Origin: Azolla pinnata
Lineage: Eukaryota > Streptophyta > Polypodiopsida > Salviniales > Salviniaceae
Length of the DNA stretch: 64,000 bases
Assembly (NCBI GenBank): GCA_037176905.1
Contig: JBBBWG010028089.1
Location: forward strand, 124,001 to 188,000
Direction of reading: 5' to 3'
Position numbers and translations under genes: made by a program. The notes beneath the pieces are model-generated. The model made no database searches, had not been told where the DNA came from, and saw only the letters and a program-made list of their open reading frames with translations. Below, in pieces: positions 1-11,700 of the stretch (position 1 is its first letter; each line of letters opens with the position of its first letter).

Positions 1-1445
1 AATGCCGAGCTAATCAAATTGCACTTCGATGCTAACGAAATGGTGATTTCATGCTGTCACGTTACAAAATGCATGCTTTAGTTACAAATAGAAGCGTAGA
101 GTGCCATCATTTCTGCGTCCTTCGAAAGACCAGGAACGGATGCATAGTTCGCGCACCTTGCAAGCTTGTCAAACTTCTCACGCAAACTATCTGCAACCCC
201 AAGGGCTTCCAAAGCTTTCCATCCATTGGTCCAAACGCCTAAACTTGAACCAATTACTTTGAGCTCTTCCGACTGCTCGAGGACAAGTGGCTTCAAACCT
301 AGTCTGCAAACATGCTCCTCAAAAAATTAAGTCAGCTCGCTAGTAACAGTCATATGCACGTACATCTGCTGTATATACAAATGCATTTATTCATATATGC
401 ACGTATGTACATATATATATGTATATGTATATTTGGAGCATCTTATAAATGATTTCCACAACAACAAGTTTCCTAAACCAACTTAAATACCAACTTCGAG
501 CGAACCGTGGTAAGGCATGTCACTTCTAAGGATGGTATCTGCACCAATCAGTCTAAGCCTCAAACTCATTTCAGACATCTCCTCTCCTCTGAACGAAGTG
601 CAGCTCCAATGGTTGATGGGCTATGCAAGCTATTAGTTGAATCCCTCGAAATCTCCGTGAAACCGAAAATACGCCCACATGTGCACACATAGAAGTGAGA
701 CTATATCTACGAATGTATCGACGTGCAAGCGTGTATCTTGTTTAGATTTTGAGTAAAAGTAGAAGTATGTAGATACGTTGGTGGGCATGGTATCTACATG
801 TGCACGCATTCGACAGTGGGACATGGCAGGGATTCGAATGATTGATCGCCGTGAGCATCATCATGGGAAAGAATAGAGATAGAGCTCATCTCAATGGCTC
901 ATCTCAGGGTCGGTCTTGCAGCTTGCCTTTGAATGGCAAGGTAGCACAAAACAATCCAATGCGAGCAGGGCCTCGTTTGGTACGCAAGTTAGCCATGGCC
1001 TAGATTGAGCAACAAGGTAGGAATTTTGAGCTTGTTTTTTGGGGGGAAGGAGTAGGGCACACCTGTGAAGCGCCAAGGCCGTAGCAAGGCCGGAAATCCC
1101 GCCCCCGACGATGACGATGTTCTCCTCCTGGGCCTGTCTCGGAGGTCCGCTCGATGAGAGAGGCGCAGGGCGAGACGAGGAGGATGACGACGACGGTGGT
1201 GACGATGCTGGCGATGGCGATGGCGATGGCGATGGCGATGAGATGCGAGAGATGGAGCAAGCGAAACCGGAACATCCCACAGCGCTCGATCTTCTTCTTG
1301 TTCTTCTGACACAAGAAGCAGCAGCAGAAGCAGAAGCAGCAGCAGCAGAAGCAGAACAAGAGCTGATGTTCCTGCTGCGAGCAAGCACCGGCTCCTGCTG
1401 CTGCACGTGAGCGTGGCGATGGAAGCTACGAAGCACGCAATGCAT
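1..1445 (-). CDS. FAD-dependent monooxygenase (MO1/CTF2-like), copy A, 3' part outside the window
   Basis: Exon 1 is complement(1063..1445) and exon 2 complement(157..303); intron 2 starts at 156 and the rest of the gene lies left of the window. Exon 1 encodes a Ser-, Ala- and Arg-rich leader that looks like a plastid transit peptide, a Ser-Pro run made by a hexamer repeat, then the Rossmann dinucleotide-binding motif IVIVGGGISGLATALALHR that binds the ADP part of FAD. Exon 2 continues with LGLKPLVLEQSEELKVIGSS, typical of the class A flavoprotein monooxygenases (FAD_binding_3) that include Arabidopsis MO1 and CTF2. Both exons align with the complete copy at 3697-7585, and exon 2 is 147 bp in both. 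The start at 1445 is chosen because the aligned copy starts there; in-frame ATGs at 1451 and 1463 are possible. The substrate cannot be read from sequence. Substrate-binding and C-terminal parts are not visible, so intactness is unknown. Confidence 0.8.
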
Positions 1446-1499
1446 CTCCATCGCCATCGCCATCGCCGTCTCTCTCTCTCCCTGATGAATGTATCACGA

Positions 1500-2520
1500 T
1501 ATGGGGATATGCATGCATGCATGCATGCGTGCGCATGTGTATGTATGCATGCATGCGTGCATGCATGTGCATGTATGCATGCATGCGTGCGCATGTGTAT
1601 GTATGCATGCATGCGTGCATGCATGTGCATGTGCATGTGCATGTGCGTGCATGCATGTGTGCGTGCGTGCGCATATGTATGTATATGCGTGTGCGTATGT
1701 ATGGATGCATGTAGGTGTGCGTGCGTGCATGTATGTATTGCATTTGTGTATGTATGTGCGCGTGTGTGCGTGCGTGTATGTATGTATGTGTATGCATATG
1801 TGCGTGTATGTATGCATGCATGTATGTGTGCGCGCATGCATGTGCGTGTCTGTGAATTGTATGTATGTGTGCGCACGTGCATTCCTACATGCATGCATGT
1901 GTGGGTGTGTGTGCATGCATGCATGTATGTCTGCATGTGTTTATGCACATGTATGTGTGCTTACGTGCCTTCCTACATGCATGCATGTGTGTGCCCATGT
2001 GTATGCATGTATGCATGCATGTGTGGGTGTGTGTGCATGCATGCATGTATGTCTGCATGTGTTTATGCACATGTATGTGTGCGTACGTGCCTTCCTACAT
2101 GCATGCATGTGTGTCTATGCATATGCATGTATGCATGCATGTGTGGGTGTGTGTGCATGCATTCATGCATGCATGTATGTGTGTGTGCGTGTATGTATGT
2201 ATGCATGCATGCGTGGGTGTGTGCATGTATGTCTGCATGTGTTTATGCACATGTATGTGTGCGTACGTGCCTTCCTACATGCATGCATGTGTGTCTATNN
2301 NNNNNNNNNNNNNNNNNNNNNNNNNNNNNNNNNNNNNNNNNNNNNNNNNNNNNNNNNNNNNNNNNNNNNNNNNNNNNNNNNNNNNNNNNNNNNNNNNNGC
2401 ATATGCATGCATGCATGCACACACGTGTGTGCACGCATGCATGCATGTGATCGTATGTGTGTATGTATGTATGTATGTATGTGCGTATGTTTGTATGTAT
2501 GTATGGGTATGCTATCATGC
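1500..2520. repeat. Alternating purine-pyrimidine satellite (ATGC / GTAT / GTGC), upstream of monooxygenase copy A
   Basis: About 1 kb made almost only of ATGC, GTAT and GTGC steps, so purines and pyrimidines alternate. A higher-order pattern is visible: the phrase CCTACATGCATGCATG returns near 1890, 1974, 2096 and 2276 with similar flanks. The tract sits just upstream of exon 1 of the first monooxygenase gene and is interrupted by a 100-N gap. Long open frames here, rich in Met-His-Ala-Cys, are artefacts of the repeat. Confidence 0.95.
2299..2398. other. Assembly gap (100 N)
   Basis: Exactly 100 unresolved bases inside the alternating satellite. The round size suggests a placeholder, so the real array length is unknown. 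Confidence 0.99.
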
Positions 2521-3500
2521 CTCAAGATATATATATGTATATGTATAAACCGATCGAGAGAGCAAAATCAGCACGAGCACTGTGATTATAGACAAAGAAC
2601 CTGCAAGTTCGCGATACCCTGATTAATCCTCCGTTTACTGACTCGGTGCTCACTATCAACGTATCATTAGTCATGCAATTCGAGCAATCTCAAAGTCTGT
2701 AGCCGGTTAATTAATATCACAGCTAAATTTACGGTCGGTTTAGTTCGCAGCAGATCGATTGATTCGCAATCGGTGTTTGTTCCTAAAATGCTATATATGA
2801 ACCTTTCTTTCTTTGCATATAATCTCTTTGAAAAAAAAAAACAAATGTAAGAGCTCAAATTCGGTCGTAGAGCTAAGGATAGATGGCACATACGACACTG
2901 AAAGAAAACAATAACAAAAGCAAAAAAAGAAACAAAAATGTGCAGCAAAGGATGTTTTTGATCCAGCATATGGTTGAATCAACTTTTGAGCTATTTACAC
3001 AAAATAATTTTCGGCGGAAAACCGTCAGATTACTGTTTTCATGCTTTCTTCTGTTATGGAAATCAACCACCTGTGCCAGATTATACAACACAGTACAAAA
3101 CAATAAAGGAAACAAAAATGAGCAGGAAAAGATGTTTTTGATCCAGCATGGTAAAAATGTGCAGCAAAAGATGTTTTTTGATCCAGCATGGTTAGAATCA
3201 ACTTTTGAGCTATATTTACATAACAATTTCAGCAGAAAACCGACAGATTTCCGCTTTCAGCACAGATTGCATGTGTTTGTACTGCCTCCTCACCATTGAT
3301 CGATACGACTCGCATTCTCATGGCACACACACAAGACAGTAAAAAGCAAAAACAAAAAAGAAAACAAACAAAAATTTGCAGCGAAGGATGTTAAAAATCA
3401 ACTTTCAAGCTATATTTACCAAACAATTTCAGCAGAAAACCGCCAGATTTCCGCTTTCATGCTTTCTTCTGTTGTGGAAATCAACCACCTGTGCATAGAT

Positions 3501-3534
<34 letters not shown>

Positions 3535-3696
3535 CACTACTGCTTCTGTTTGTACTGCCGCGTCATCATCGATCGATGCGATCTTTGTACTGATTTGCAT
3601 TCTCACATTGGGTCGATGTGCAAAACACAAGAGCTCTCCCCGCCGCATTATATTATTGCCGATTCCTGCGCGGATTCGAAAGGTCTTTCGATCGTT
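2521..3696. repeat. Intergenic region with three diverged copies of a ~130-bp repeat
   Basis: No gene seen between the two monooxygenase copies. Three diverged copies of one block lie near 2950-3110, 3160-3260 and 3385-3495. Each holds a phrase like AACAATTTCAGCAGAAAACC, and most begin with a GATGTTTTTGATCCAGCATG-like phrase. The block ends in a TATATA run at about 3500-3535. Related wording (GATCCAG..) recurs in intron 5 of the next gene, so the block may be a local duplication from that gene. Confidence 0.6.
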
Positions 3697-6600
3697 TTAC
3701 GGCAGCGATCCGCAGTCGTAGAACGTGTGATTCACAAAGGATTCCACGTTCACGAGCTTGGGGAGCAGCCAGTTGCGGGCGGCGCAGAAGAGGCTGCTGT
3801 CGTTCTGCATCAAGCTGCCGATGGCGTGAGCGCGAATGGTGATGGGGAGCACCCGCCGCGTCCGCTCCTCGGTGTAGGAGCGCAGAGCTCGCTCCAAATC
3901 CTGCATCATCTGCTCATCATCAGCCTTCGGTGGTGGGATCGCCATGTCTGCAGATGGATTGCTGCTGTTGCTGCCATGGATCGATTGGAACAGAGCTCGA
4001 GCAAGAACAACTGCATCTTCCAGTGCACAGCATCCTCCTTGGGCTAGATTCGGCGTCATCGGGTGCATCGCATCACCTGCTAGAGTCACCCCTCCCTGCT
4101 GCAATGCAGGTCCCCCCACCGGCCACATCCACCTGTCTGCTACTTTCCTCCGGCTCAAGCTCTCCAATGGCGTCCTCTCCACCGCCTCCGCTGCCTTCTT
4201 GCTCCGCCATCCCTCGATATACTTCAATGCCTCCTTCCTCACCAGCTCCGGATCAGTCACCTTTTGGGCTGTTCAAAGAAAAATGGCAGTAGACAACAAA
4301 TCAAAAACAGTGGTAGACAACAAATCAAAAACAGTAGTAAACAAATCAAAAATAGTAGTAGACAAGAAATCAAAACAGAAAACAGAAACGAAAATGGGGA
4401 AAGAAAGCATGGAAATGATCCAGACTGAACCACAGCTCCACTGAGAACCATGGAGTTATATACATATATATAACTTCCTTTGTTTTTCTTCTCTTTTTAA
4501 AGATGGAAAGGATATGATGCCAGTCAAAACACGGCTCCATGGAGTATGGAGGTAAAGATTTTTAAAACATAACAAAGAATTGGGCTGTTGAGAGTAGAAT
4601 AATAAAAACAATGGAAATGATCCAGACTGAACCATAGCTCCTTTGAAAACCATGGATATATATATATATACAACTCCCTTTGTTTTTCTTGTCTTTTTAA
4701 AGATGGGAAGGATATGATGCCAGTCAAAACACGGCTCCATGGAGTATTGGAGGTAAAAGATTTTGAAAACATACAAAATTTTGGGCTGTTGAGAGTAGAA
4801 TAATAAAAACATTAACAAAAACAAAACATGGAATCATCCACACCCACTCCCAGATCGCTCCACTACGATGATATGGTTTCCCTTTTTTTCCATTTTACTC
4901 GATATGAAATGATGTGAGCCGGTCCAAACACAGCACCATGGACTATGGAGATGCTACTTTAATAAACAGAAAAGAAAAGATGCAATGATCTGGATAGAAG
5001 ACTATGGAGATACATTGTCTTTCCAAAAAATAGAAAAATCCAGTCAAAACACAGCGCCTAATCTATGGCGACACAACATAACTTCATGGACTATGCAAAT
5101 GAGAGACTTTTCTGTTTTAAGAGATGGGAATGATCCAGAGACAGCAGGCATCCATGGACCACAGTGATTTTTCTTTTTTTTGAGAAGAATAGCAACACAA
5201 TGAATTTTCTCACCTGAAGCTTCATTAAAGCAGACGAACCAATAGAGCCTGTGAGAGTCCTGAGGTACAAGACCTACACGAACACCTCGTCCGAGAATTT
5301 GCCTTGCTGTCAAGTTCAAGTCATGGCCATGGGGGAACTCTGCTATCCCTCGTGTCGCTGTATATCCGACAAATCGCGGTTCTTTAAATCCCATCCATCG
5401 ACCCACAACTGATCTAGCACCATCACATCCAATTAGAACCTGTTGTGGATCAAAGAGAAAACATATATGATACCCCATCTCTCTAATCTAAGGCAAAAGA
5501 TTCTTTTTTCTACCCAAAATACTGCAGTGAATGGGAGGGGTTGGGGGGGGGGGACCTTTGTCTTTATTTTCCATCCATCACTGCATTCAACTTCTGTGTG
5601 ACCACTGTCAAGTTTTCGGATTCCAATCACATCTGCATTGTAAGAAATCATGGTCTCTGGCAGGGGTTCACGAAGAGCTTTGAGCAATGCCTTCCTATCC
5701 ACACCACGAAGTTCAACACCCCTATAGAGAAGGAATAGTCATATTGCACACTTCAGGGCATTGTTCTCAAGATCATCAGATGTAGGAGAATATGGATAGA
5801 AAAACTGTCTGCTACTGATTTTACCTTGATACAGATGCGAAGTCCAAATTTACAAGGAGATTATCATCGGAGTCACACACCTCCATACTGCGATAACCAG
5901 AAAAAAAGAAGAATATGAAACATTAGAACTCCCCAGCCCATAAACCCACAACTCTCCCATAGATAATCATGAAAACCTCATTCAACAGTGTAGAGCTAAC
6001 CCAACACAATACCAATATATTCAATTATGAACATTCTTTAGAAATAAACTCCAAACTGATGGGATAGCAATTGCATGCTAATGAAATTGTGATTTTGTGC
6101 TGTTATGTTGCAAAAATCATGCCTCGGTTACAAATAGACGCATATGTTTCTCTTATGGTCATTGCTTTTATGTCTGCCAAACGACCAGGAAAGGATACAG
6201 AATTCACACACTTTGCAATCTTGCTGTGCTTCTCCCGCAAACCGTCTGCGACCCCAAGGGCCTCCAATGCTTTCCACCCATTGGACCAAATGCCTATACT
6301 CCCACCAATTGCCTTGAGCTCTTCTGATTGCTCCAAAACAAGTGACTTCAACCCTAATCTGGAGAAACATTTATCACAACAAATCAGCTCACCAGTGACA
6401 ATATAAAAATATGCATGCATATATAAACGTATTTATGTGTATAAGCCTCTACGTATGCATACATTGTATGTGTGTGTGAATGTTACGTGTGCATACATTG
6501 TATGCGTAGGAATGTTACGTACATATACATGTCAGTGTGTATTTGGAAGCGCTTAAAAATGTTTTTCTAGAATATGTCATCAACAATTACTTTCCCTAAA

Positions 6601-7585
6601 CCTTTCGTGCAATGAATAGTTTTATATTAACCCATGTAGCTTCTAAGGATGGTCCTCTTTTAGGAACGAAGAACAACTCCCATGGTTTAGGGTTTAGGGT
6701 TCTGCAAGCTACTCTCTTCATTCTTAACAATGTTTGCCAAATGAAAAGAGACCCATAATTGTCTGTATATGCGTGAACCTATGTCTATGAATGTACGTAT
6801 GTGCATACTTGTCTGTAAACGTGTGTATCGTTGTGCACATTTTGATGTATGCATGTAAGAGTGTATGTATTTAGGTAGATACATAGACATGTATACAAGT
6901 ATGCCTAGAATATAAGTATGTATACATGTAGGTACTGTAGGCATCTATACATGCAGGCATTCAACAATGGACATGTGAGACTTGATGATTGATGGGCATG
7001 AGAGCATGGCCAACCAATGTATATAAGTATGCCTAGAATATAAGTACATGCACGCATTCAACAATGGACATGTGAGACTTGATGATTGATGGGCATGAGA
7101 GCGATGGCCAACCATCTCAATGGTTCATCTCAATGGCTCATCTCATATTCACATCATTCATTGCTTGCTTGCCTTTGATGTTGCTAAAGAAAATCTCAAA
7201 TGTGAGTTAGGATCTCATTTGGAATTCAGCTGGTTTCCGAGTGTAGGTCATACCTGTGAAGAGCCAAGGCGGTGGCAAGGCCAGAAATCCCGCCTCCGAC
7301 GATGACAATATCCTCCTCCCGAGCCTGTCTCGCAGGTCCTCTCGATGGCAGGGGAGCAGGGTAAGATGATGACGATGATTGTGATGGTGATGGTGATGGT
7401 GAGAGGCAAGAGATGGAGCTAGCAAAACTTGAACACCCCATTGCTCTTCTTGATCTTCTTCTTCTTCTTATCCTCACCCAAGTAGCAGGAGCGGCAGCTG
7501 CAGCACAAGAGCTGCTGTTCCGGCTGCAAGCAACCACCTCCTGCAGGTGGACACGGTGATGGAAGGTACCAACTACACTCTGCAT
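3697..7585 (-). CDS. FAD-dependent monooxygenase (MO1/CTF2-like), copy B, complete
   Basis: Six exons join in phase: complement(3697..4268, 5214..5439, 5556..5721, 5825..5887, 6212..6358, 7254..7585), giving 501 residues. Residues 1 to about 90 are a Ser/Arg-rich putative plastid transit peptide. The Rossmann motif VIVGGGISGLATALALHR follows near residues 93-111, then the FAD-contacting VLIGCDGARSVVGRW near 237-251 and the late GD motif LAGDAMHPMTPNLAQGG near 374-390. This is the full set for class A flavin monooxygenases. Plant members (MO1, CTF2) are assigned to hydroxylation of small aromatic or hydrophobic substrates using NAD(P)H and O2; the actual substrate is unknown. The start at 7585 is supported by a TATA box 47 bp upstream. 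It is a tandem paralogue of the gene at the left edge, with matching exon phases. Intron 5 has swollen with a 202-bp duplication. Family is secure; the end of exon 2 (6212) was chosen by phase and by a matching donor in copy A. Confidence 0.88.
4409..4812. repeat. ~202-bp tandem duplication inside intron 5 of monooxygenase copy B
   Basis: Copies at 4409-4610 and 4611-4812 both open with ATGGAAATGATCCAGACTGA and both contain GATATGATGCCAGTCAAAAC. They end in the same AGTAGAATAATAAAAACA phrase. A third, much weaker copy may lie at about 4850-5000. The copies are close enough to be fairly recent. Confidence 0.85.
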
Positions 7586-7631
7586 GTCTCTCACTCTCTC
7601 CTTCTCTCTCTCCCTGTATGTCAACCAGCCC

Positions 7632-7638
7632 ATTTATA
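7632..7638 (-). promoter_or_regulatory. Probable TATA box of monooxygenase copy B
   Basis: The minus strand reads TGTATAAATGG, with TATAAAT at 7638-7632, 47 bp before the chosen ATG at 7585. This spacing would place transcription start near 7605 and supports the short-leader start codon. Confidence 0.5.
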
Positions 7639-8740
7639 CACAGATGCAGGTATGCAGATTCTTTTCCATCACGCAACAGGGCACACACACTGTGTTCCAA
7701 CCTGCTGCTGCTGTGTTGCCATGTCTCTGCTTCTCAGATTGGAATTCTACCCTGACTGGGACACGTGTTCCCATGAACCTGACAGAATCAATGACCTTTG
7801 AATGGTGCCAGCCATGGTAACTGCCCAGCAGCTTTTGCTCTTTGCATCGATGAAAACCGCCCATCAAAAAAAACATAGTCCACATCAAAAACCACCACCG
7901 TGCCATATCTCAGAGCACGACGATCACAACTGATGATCACAACTGCCCCAACTTGTCGATCAAGATTCGAAGCAGAAGGGTAGAGCCCAAGCTATATACA
8001 TATGCATGACATCATCAATGGACTAGCTTTTGTGACGGCACTTTCTTTCTTTGACAAATTCAGCAATCATCAGTTGTTGTCTGCTTCCCCCTTGGAGTTG
8101 TCCCAGATCTACAGCACTTCATTGCGCATCTATTGTTCCAAACTTTTTTGCTCCCATGACCTGTAACGAAAACCCCAAAACAGAAAATTCGTTTGGAATC
8201 AAGCATGAAAACGCACATACATGGTATGTATCAACTTTTTCTGATACCCAAGGGTACACATCTCTTTGATGCCACTTTACACACTAAAATAAGTATTTCA
8301 AAACATAAGAAAGTGCTGCATCACTACATCTTCTCCATGTGTCTACTTAAGAAAACCCGACATGCTTGACAACGTGTCTGCATATTACATAGTCTTTACA
8401 ACATAATCAGTGCTGCTTTTCTCTTAATCATCGCTTACTTTACATAATGTCACTATACTAATCAAAGCCTGTGTGTCTGTTGTCTTTTGTCCGCACAGTT
8501 TTGACACCATATACAAAACTCAGATGATTCATTTGCTGTGTTTCCATCTATATACACTTCTTTCTTCTCACAACTTCTCTGCAACTACTGCTAAATTTAT
8601 GCGCGAGTTTGCAGAGAAACCACCCATTAGTTGCCCAATTGATGGTGTTGATATCTCCTAACATTGGGAGGATTATAATGGAATGGAGGAAAAACTGCTT
8701 GACCCTTGCTAATTGACCAAAATTTTGTAACTGTCCGGCT
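7639..8740. other. Intergenic, no gene seen
   Basis: This separates the promoter of the monooxygenase gene from the 3' end of the RimM-like gene. It is AT-rich with no convincing exon. The first part is presumably promoter, the last few hundred bases 3' UTR. Confidence 0.5.
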
Positions 8741-11700
8741 TTATTTCTTTATTGATGAAATATGATCAGAAAGAAGAAGATTGAGCATTTCTCCTCGCTG
8801 CTGCTGTTGCTTCTTTGTTCTCCTAACCAAGCATCTTCCCAGATTCTGTGCAACTTCCCTATAACCTCCATTCCACATAATCTGCAAAATGAAACAAGCC
8901 TCAAAGTTTTGACAAATAATCATTTTATGCAATATATTTTCCAACTAGTAAACCATCAAATCGAAACTGCTCGTATAGAATGTATTTACTTAGAAATGAA
9001 ATGAGATCAAATGTTGATTTTAAAAACTCCAAAAAATACCGCATGATGTAGATCCCATCTTCCAGCCTGGCAAACTAAAAGCTGTTGTGGCATTGCCCTT
9101 AAACTAGTATTTGCTGGTGGCTTTTCTACTGCAACTTGCCTCGTAACAAGGTTTTCAAAGTAAACAATGCCTAGAAATATAGAATAGCAGTCAACATAAC
9201 CTTTCAAATGACATTATAGAATCTGCAGCTGTAATACCCTAATTAATATTTCTTACTGAATTAATATTATTATGAGCATTTTTAGTCATAACTGACAATT
9301 TAAAACTCTGCAAATGCATACCAGTTTCTGCATCAACCTGCTTCACCCAGTTTTCCAGTAGAAAACATTCAATTTCGAAGTCCAACTTCTCTAAATCATC
9401 CCTACAAAAACAAAATATATCTTGTAAAAATGTTTGATTGAAGCACAGACATTCTCTGATCCTTTTGTTAACCTTCTTACTGTATTTCCTACAAAGATTG
9501 AGGATGATAACACACTATCAACTCTAATGACTCTCGAAGAAATGCAATTAAAGGAAAATTGTCAAAATATTCCTATTCATTTGCATTATCGTCAAAATGC
9601 CCTTAACTTAGTTAAGTTGTCATGATGAACAGTATCAATGCCAAGGGGTTGCCAATCTGTATGTTTTTTCACAAACTATTGATTCATAAAAAAGACTATT
9701 AACACTACAAAAACAAAATAAAATCATAAATTAACAGAGCATTGTGACCAAATTACATATACACTGCCAAGGTATTGCTCCATTGGGTGATCTATCGGCT
9801 AATAATACGATGTCACGACCATTAAGCCCTCATTCTGAGAGCAGCTAACATGCATTAGTTTAGCTTCCAATAAAGGATATCTACAAATGCTACATTTCTT
9901 TGTAAGTCCATTCATATAAAAATTCACCCATGCATATGAATTACAGATCCTAGGGATCTTCATGCTACAATTATGCTAAGAAAGCATAGAAGAAGAGTAC
10001 CTACGTGTGTAATCTCGAGATACAAAATGTGTGACCTACTTATAGAGTAGCGAACTCTTTTCAAAAGGGAAGTAAAAAACATGAGTGATCTCTTTGATTT
10101 AACGCTCAATCTGGTAGGATCAGGGCAAAAACAATGGTAACTAGGAGGTTACACACATGGTTTGAAGTTAATTAGTTTGTTTCAGAGTTTGGCATGCACG
10201 TATACATTCACAAAACAAATACCTTTTCATTGGTGTTTTTATTCTTTTGCTTGTAGAATTGATTATGATATTTTAGCAATTCCTATTAAATCAAGGCTAT
10301 ATTCATTCAGAAGAACATACCAGAATCCATTAGGACGACGTGTTGTTTTCAAACCTAACATATGTGCAACATACAAAAATCCACCTGCAGCCTGTAGATT
10401 TGGTTGTGCAGACAATCACTTTAGAACAATGATTTTGCATATACAACGGAACAATATAGTAAAAAAATATATATTTTATCAGCATAAATCAAGCATCAAC
10501 TTTCAGACTTCCACTGTTATACTGATGAAGTGTTTGATTATATTCATAAATAACACAAAACGAGTGTATGCTCGTACCACAATGAAACCTAGGGTATTTA
10601 AATCTATGAAGCATGCTCGGACTCACTCGGATCTTCCGGACAAGGTCAGACCGTCCAGCTTCTAATAACTGTTCACGAGTTGGCATATAGGAATTCACCA
10701 GTTGTTGCAGGTCAATACTTCCATTCAATTTTATCTTTTTGTTTCCTGGAATGAAGAATTGAAACCTGTTAAGTGCAAACAACAAACTAATCCGAAACTT
10801 TGGCACGAGTTGTCAATTTATAAGCAAATACTAACACCTGTAACAAATGTAGAATAATAAACATCTCACCATAAAATCTCTCCTGCAGTAAATGAGAATA
10901 TCGTCTACAGAAAATCTCTAATTCTGGCTGCAGTCTCTCAATAGCTTGAGGTCTTGTTGCAAGTTCCAAAAGCCCAGCAGGAGGCTGAAAAGAATAGCTC
11001 AAATTTTATTTTCTAGCCAAAACTTAGTGATCCATGTTTAAGAACCACTTAACCCCTTCCATATACAGCCATAACTATTCCTCTCCAGTCCAGCAACATT
11101 GAGAAAATTCATACAGATCTTCATAGCACAAGCCGAGCACAAAAACTCTTGGCAGAAAGATGGGAGAAGTACCAAAGGAATTAACACCAAACACCTTTAT
11201 TGAGTTGCAGATAGAGGGTCATAGAAAAGCCTCAGTGATGGTACCCATAGTTCAATAATCATTCATTGCAACTAGGAAGATTATATCCAACTACAGCTCC
11301 GTTACTTTGTTACCTAAGCCCAATGTCAGTGGCATTAACCCCAAGCACACGTGGATTTCAATGCACACATGAGATCGGGGCAAACCTACAAAAGACTAAC
11401 TCATGGTATCTCCATTGAAGCATATGATTTTGAGAGTGGACTGCTCAGGAGCATTTATAAAGCAACAACTTTGAGAGGGGACTGCTCACGAGCATTTACA
11501 AAGCAACAACTTTGAGAGGGGCATTAAGCAAAGGATAAGCAAACATATCAATGCAAACTATAAGTTCTCTGGAGGAAAGTGATTCTCAGATACATCCCAC
11601 ATCTGAGGAGACAGTAAGATCTTGTCCAAATCGTACGACACATTGAGATCAGGATACTTAGCATGGGAAATTCAGTTGATCTATAATTAGAAGCTTTAGG

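Noticed and set aside
820-850. GGGATTCGAAT motif resembling a tRNA B box
   Set aside because: No acceptor stem, anticodon arm or A box could be fitted around it on either strand.
989-2622. Long open frames rich in Met-His-Ala-Cys on both strands
   Set aside because: They are translations of the ATGC/GTAT satellite. The real gene here is the minus-strand monooxygenase exon.
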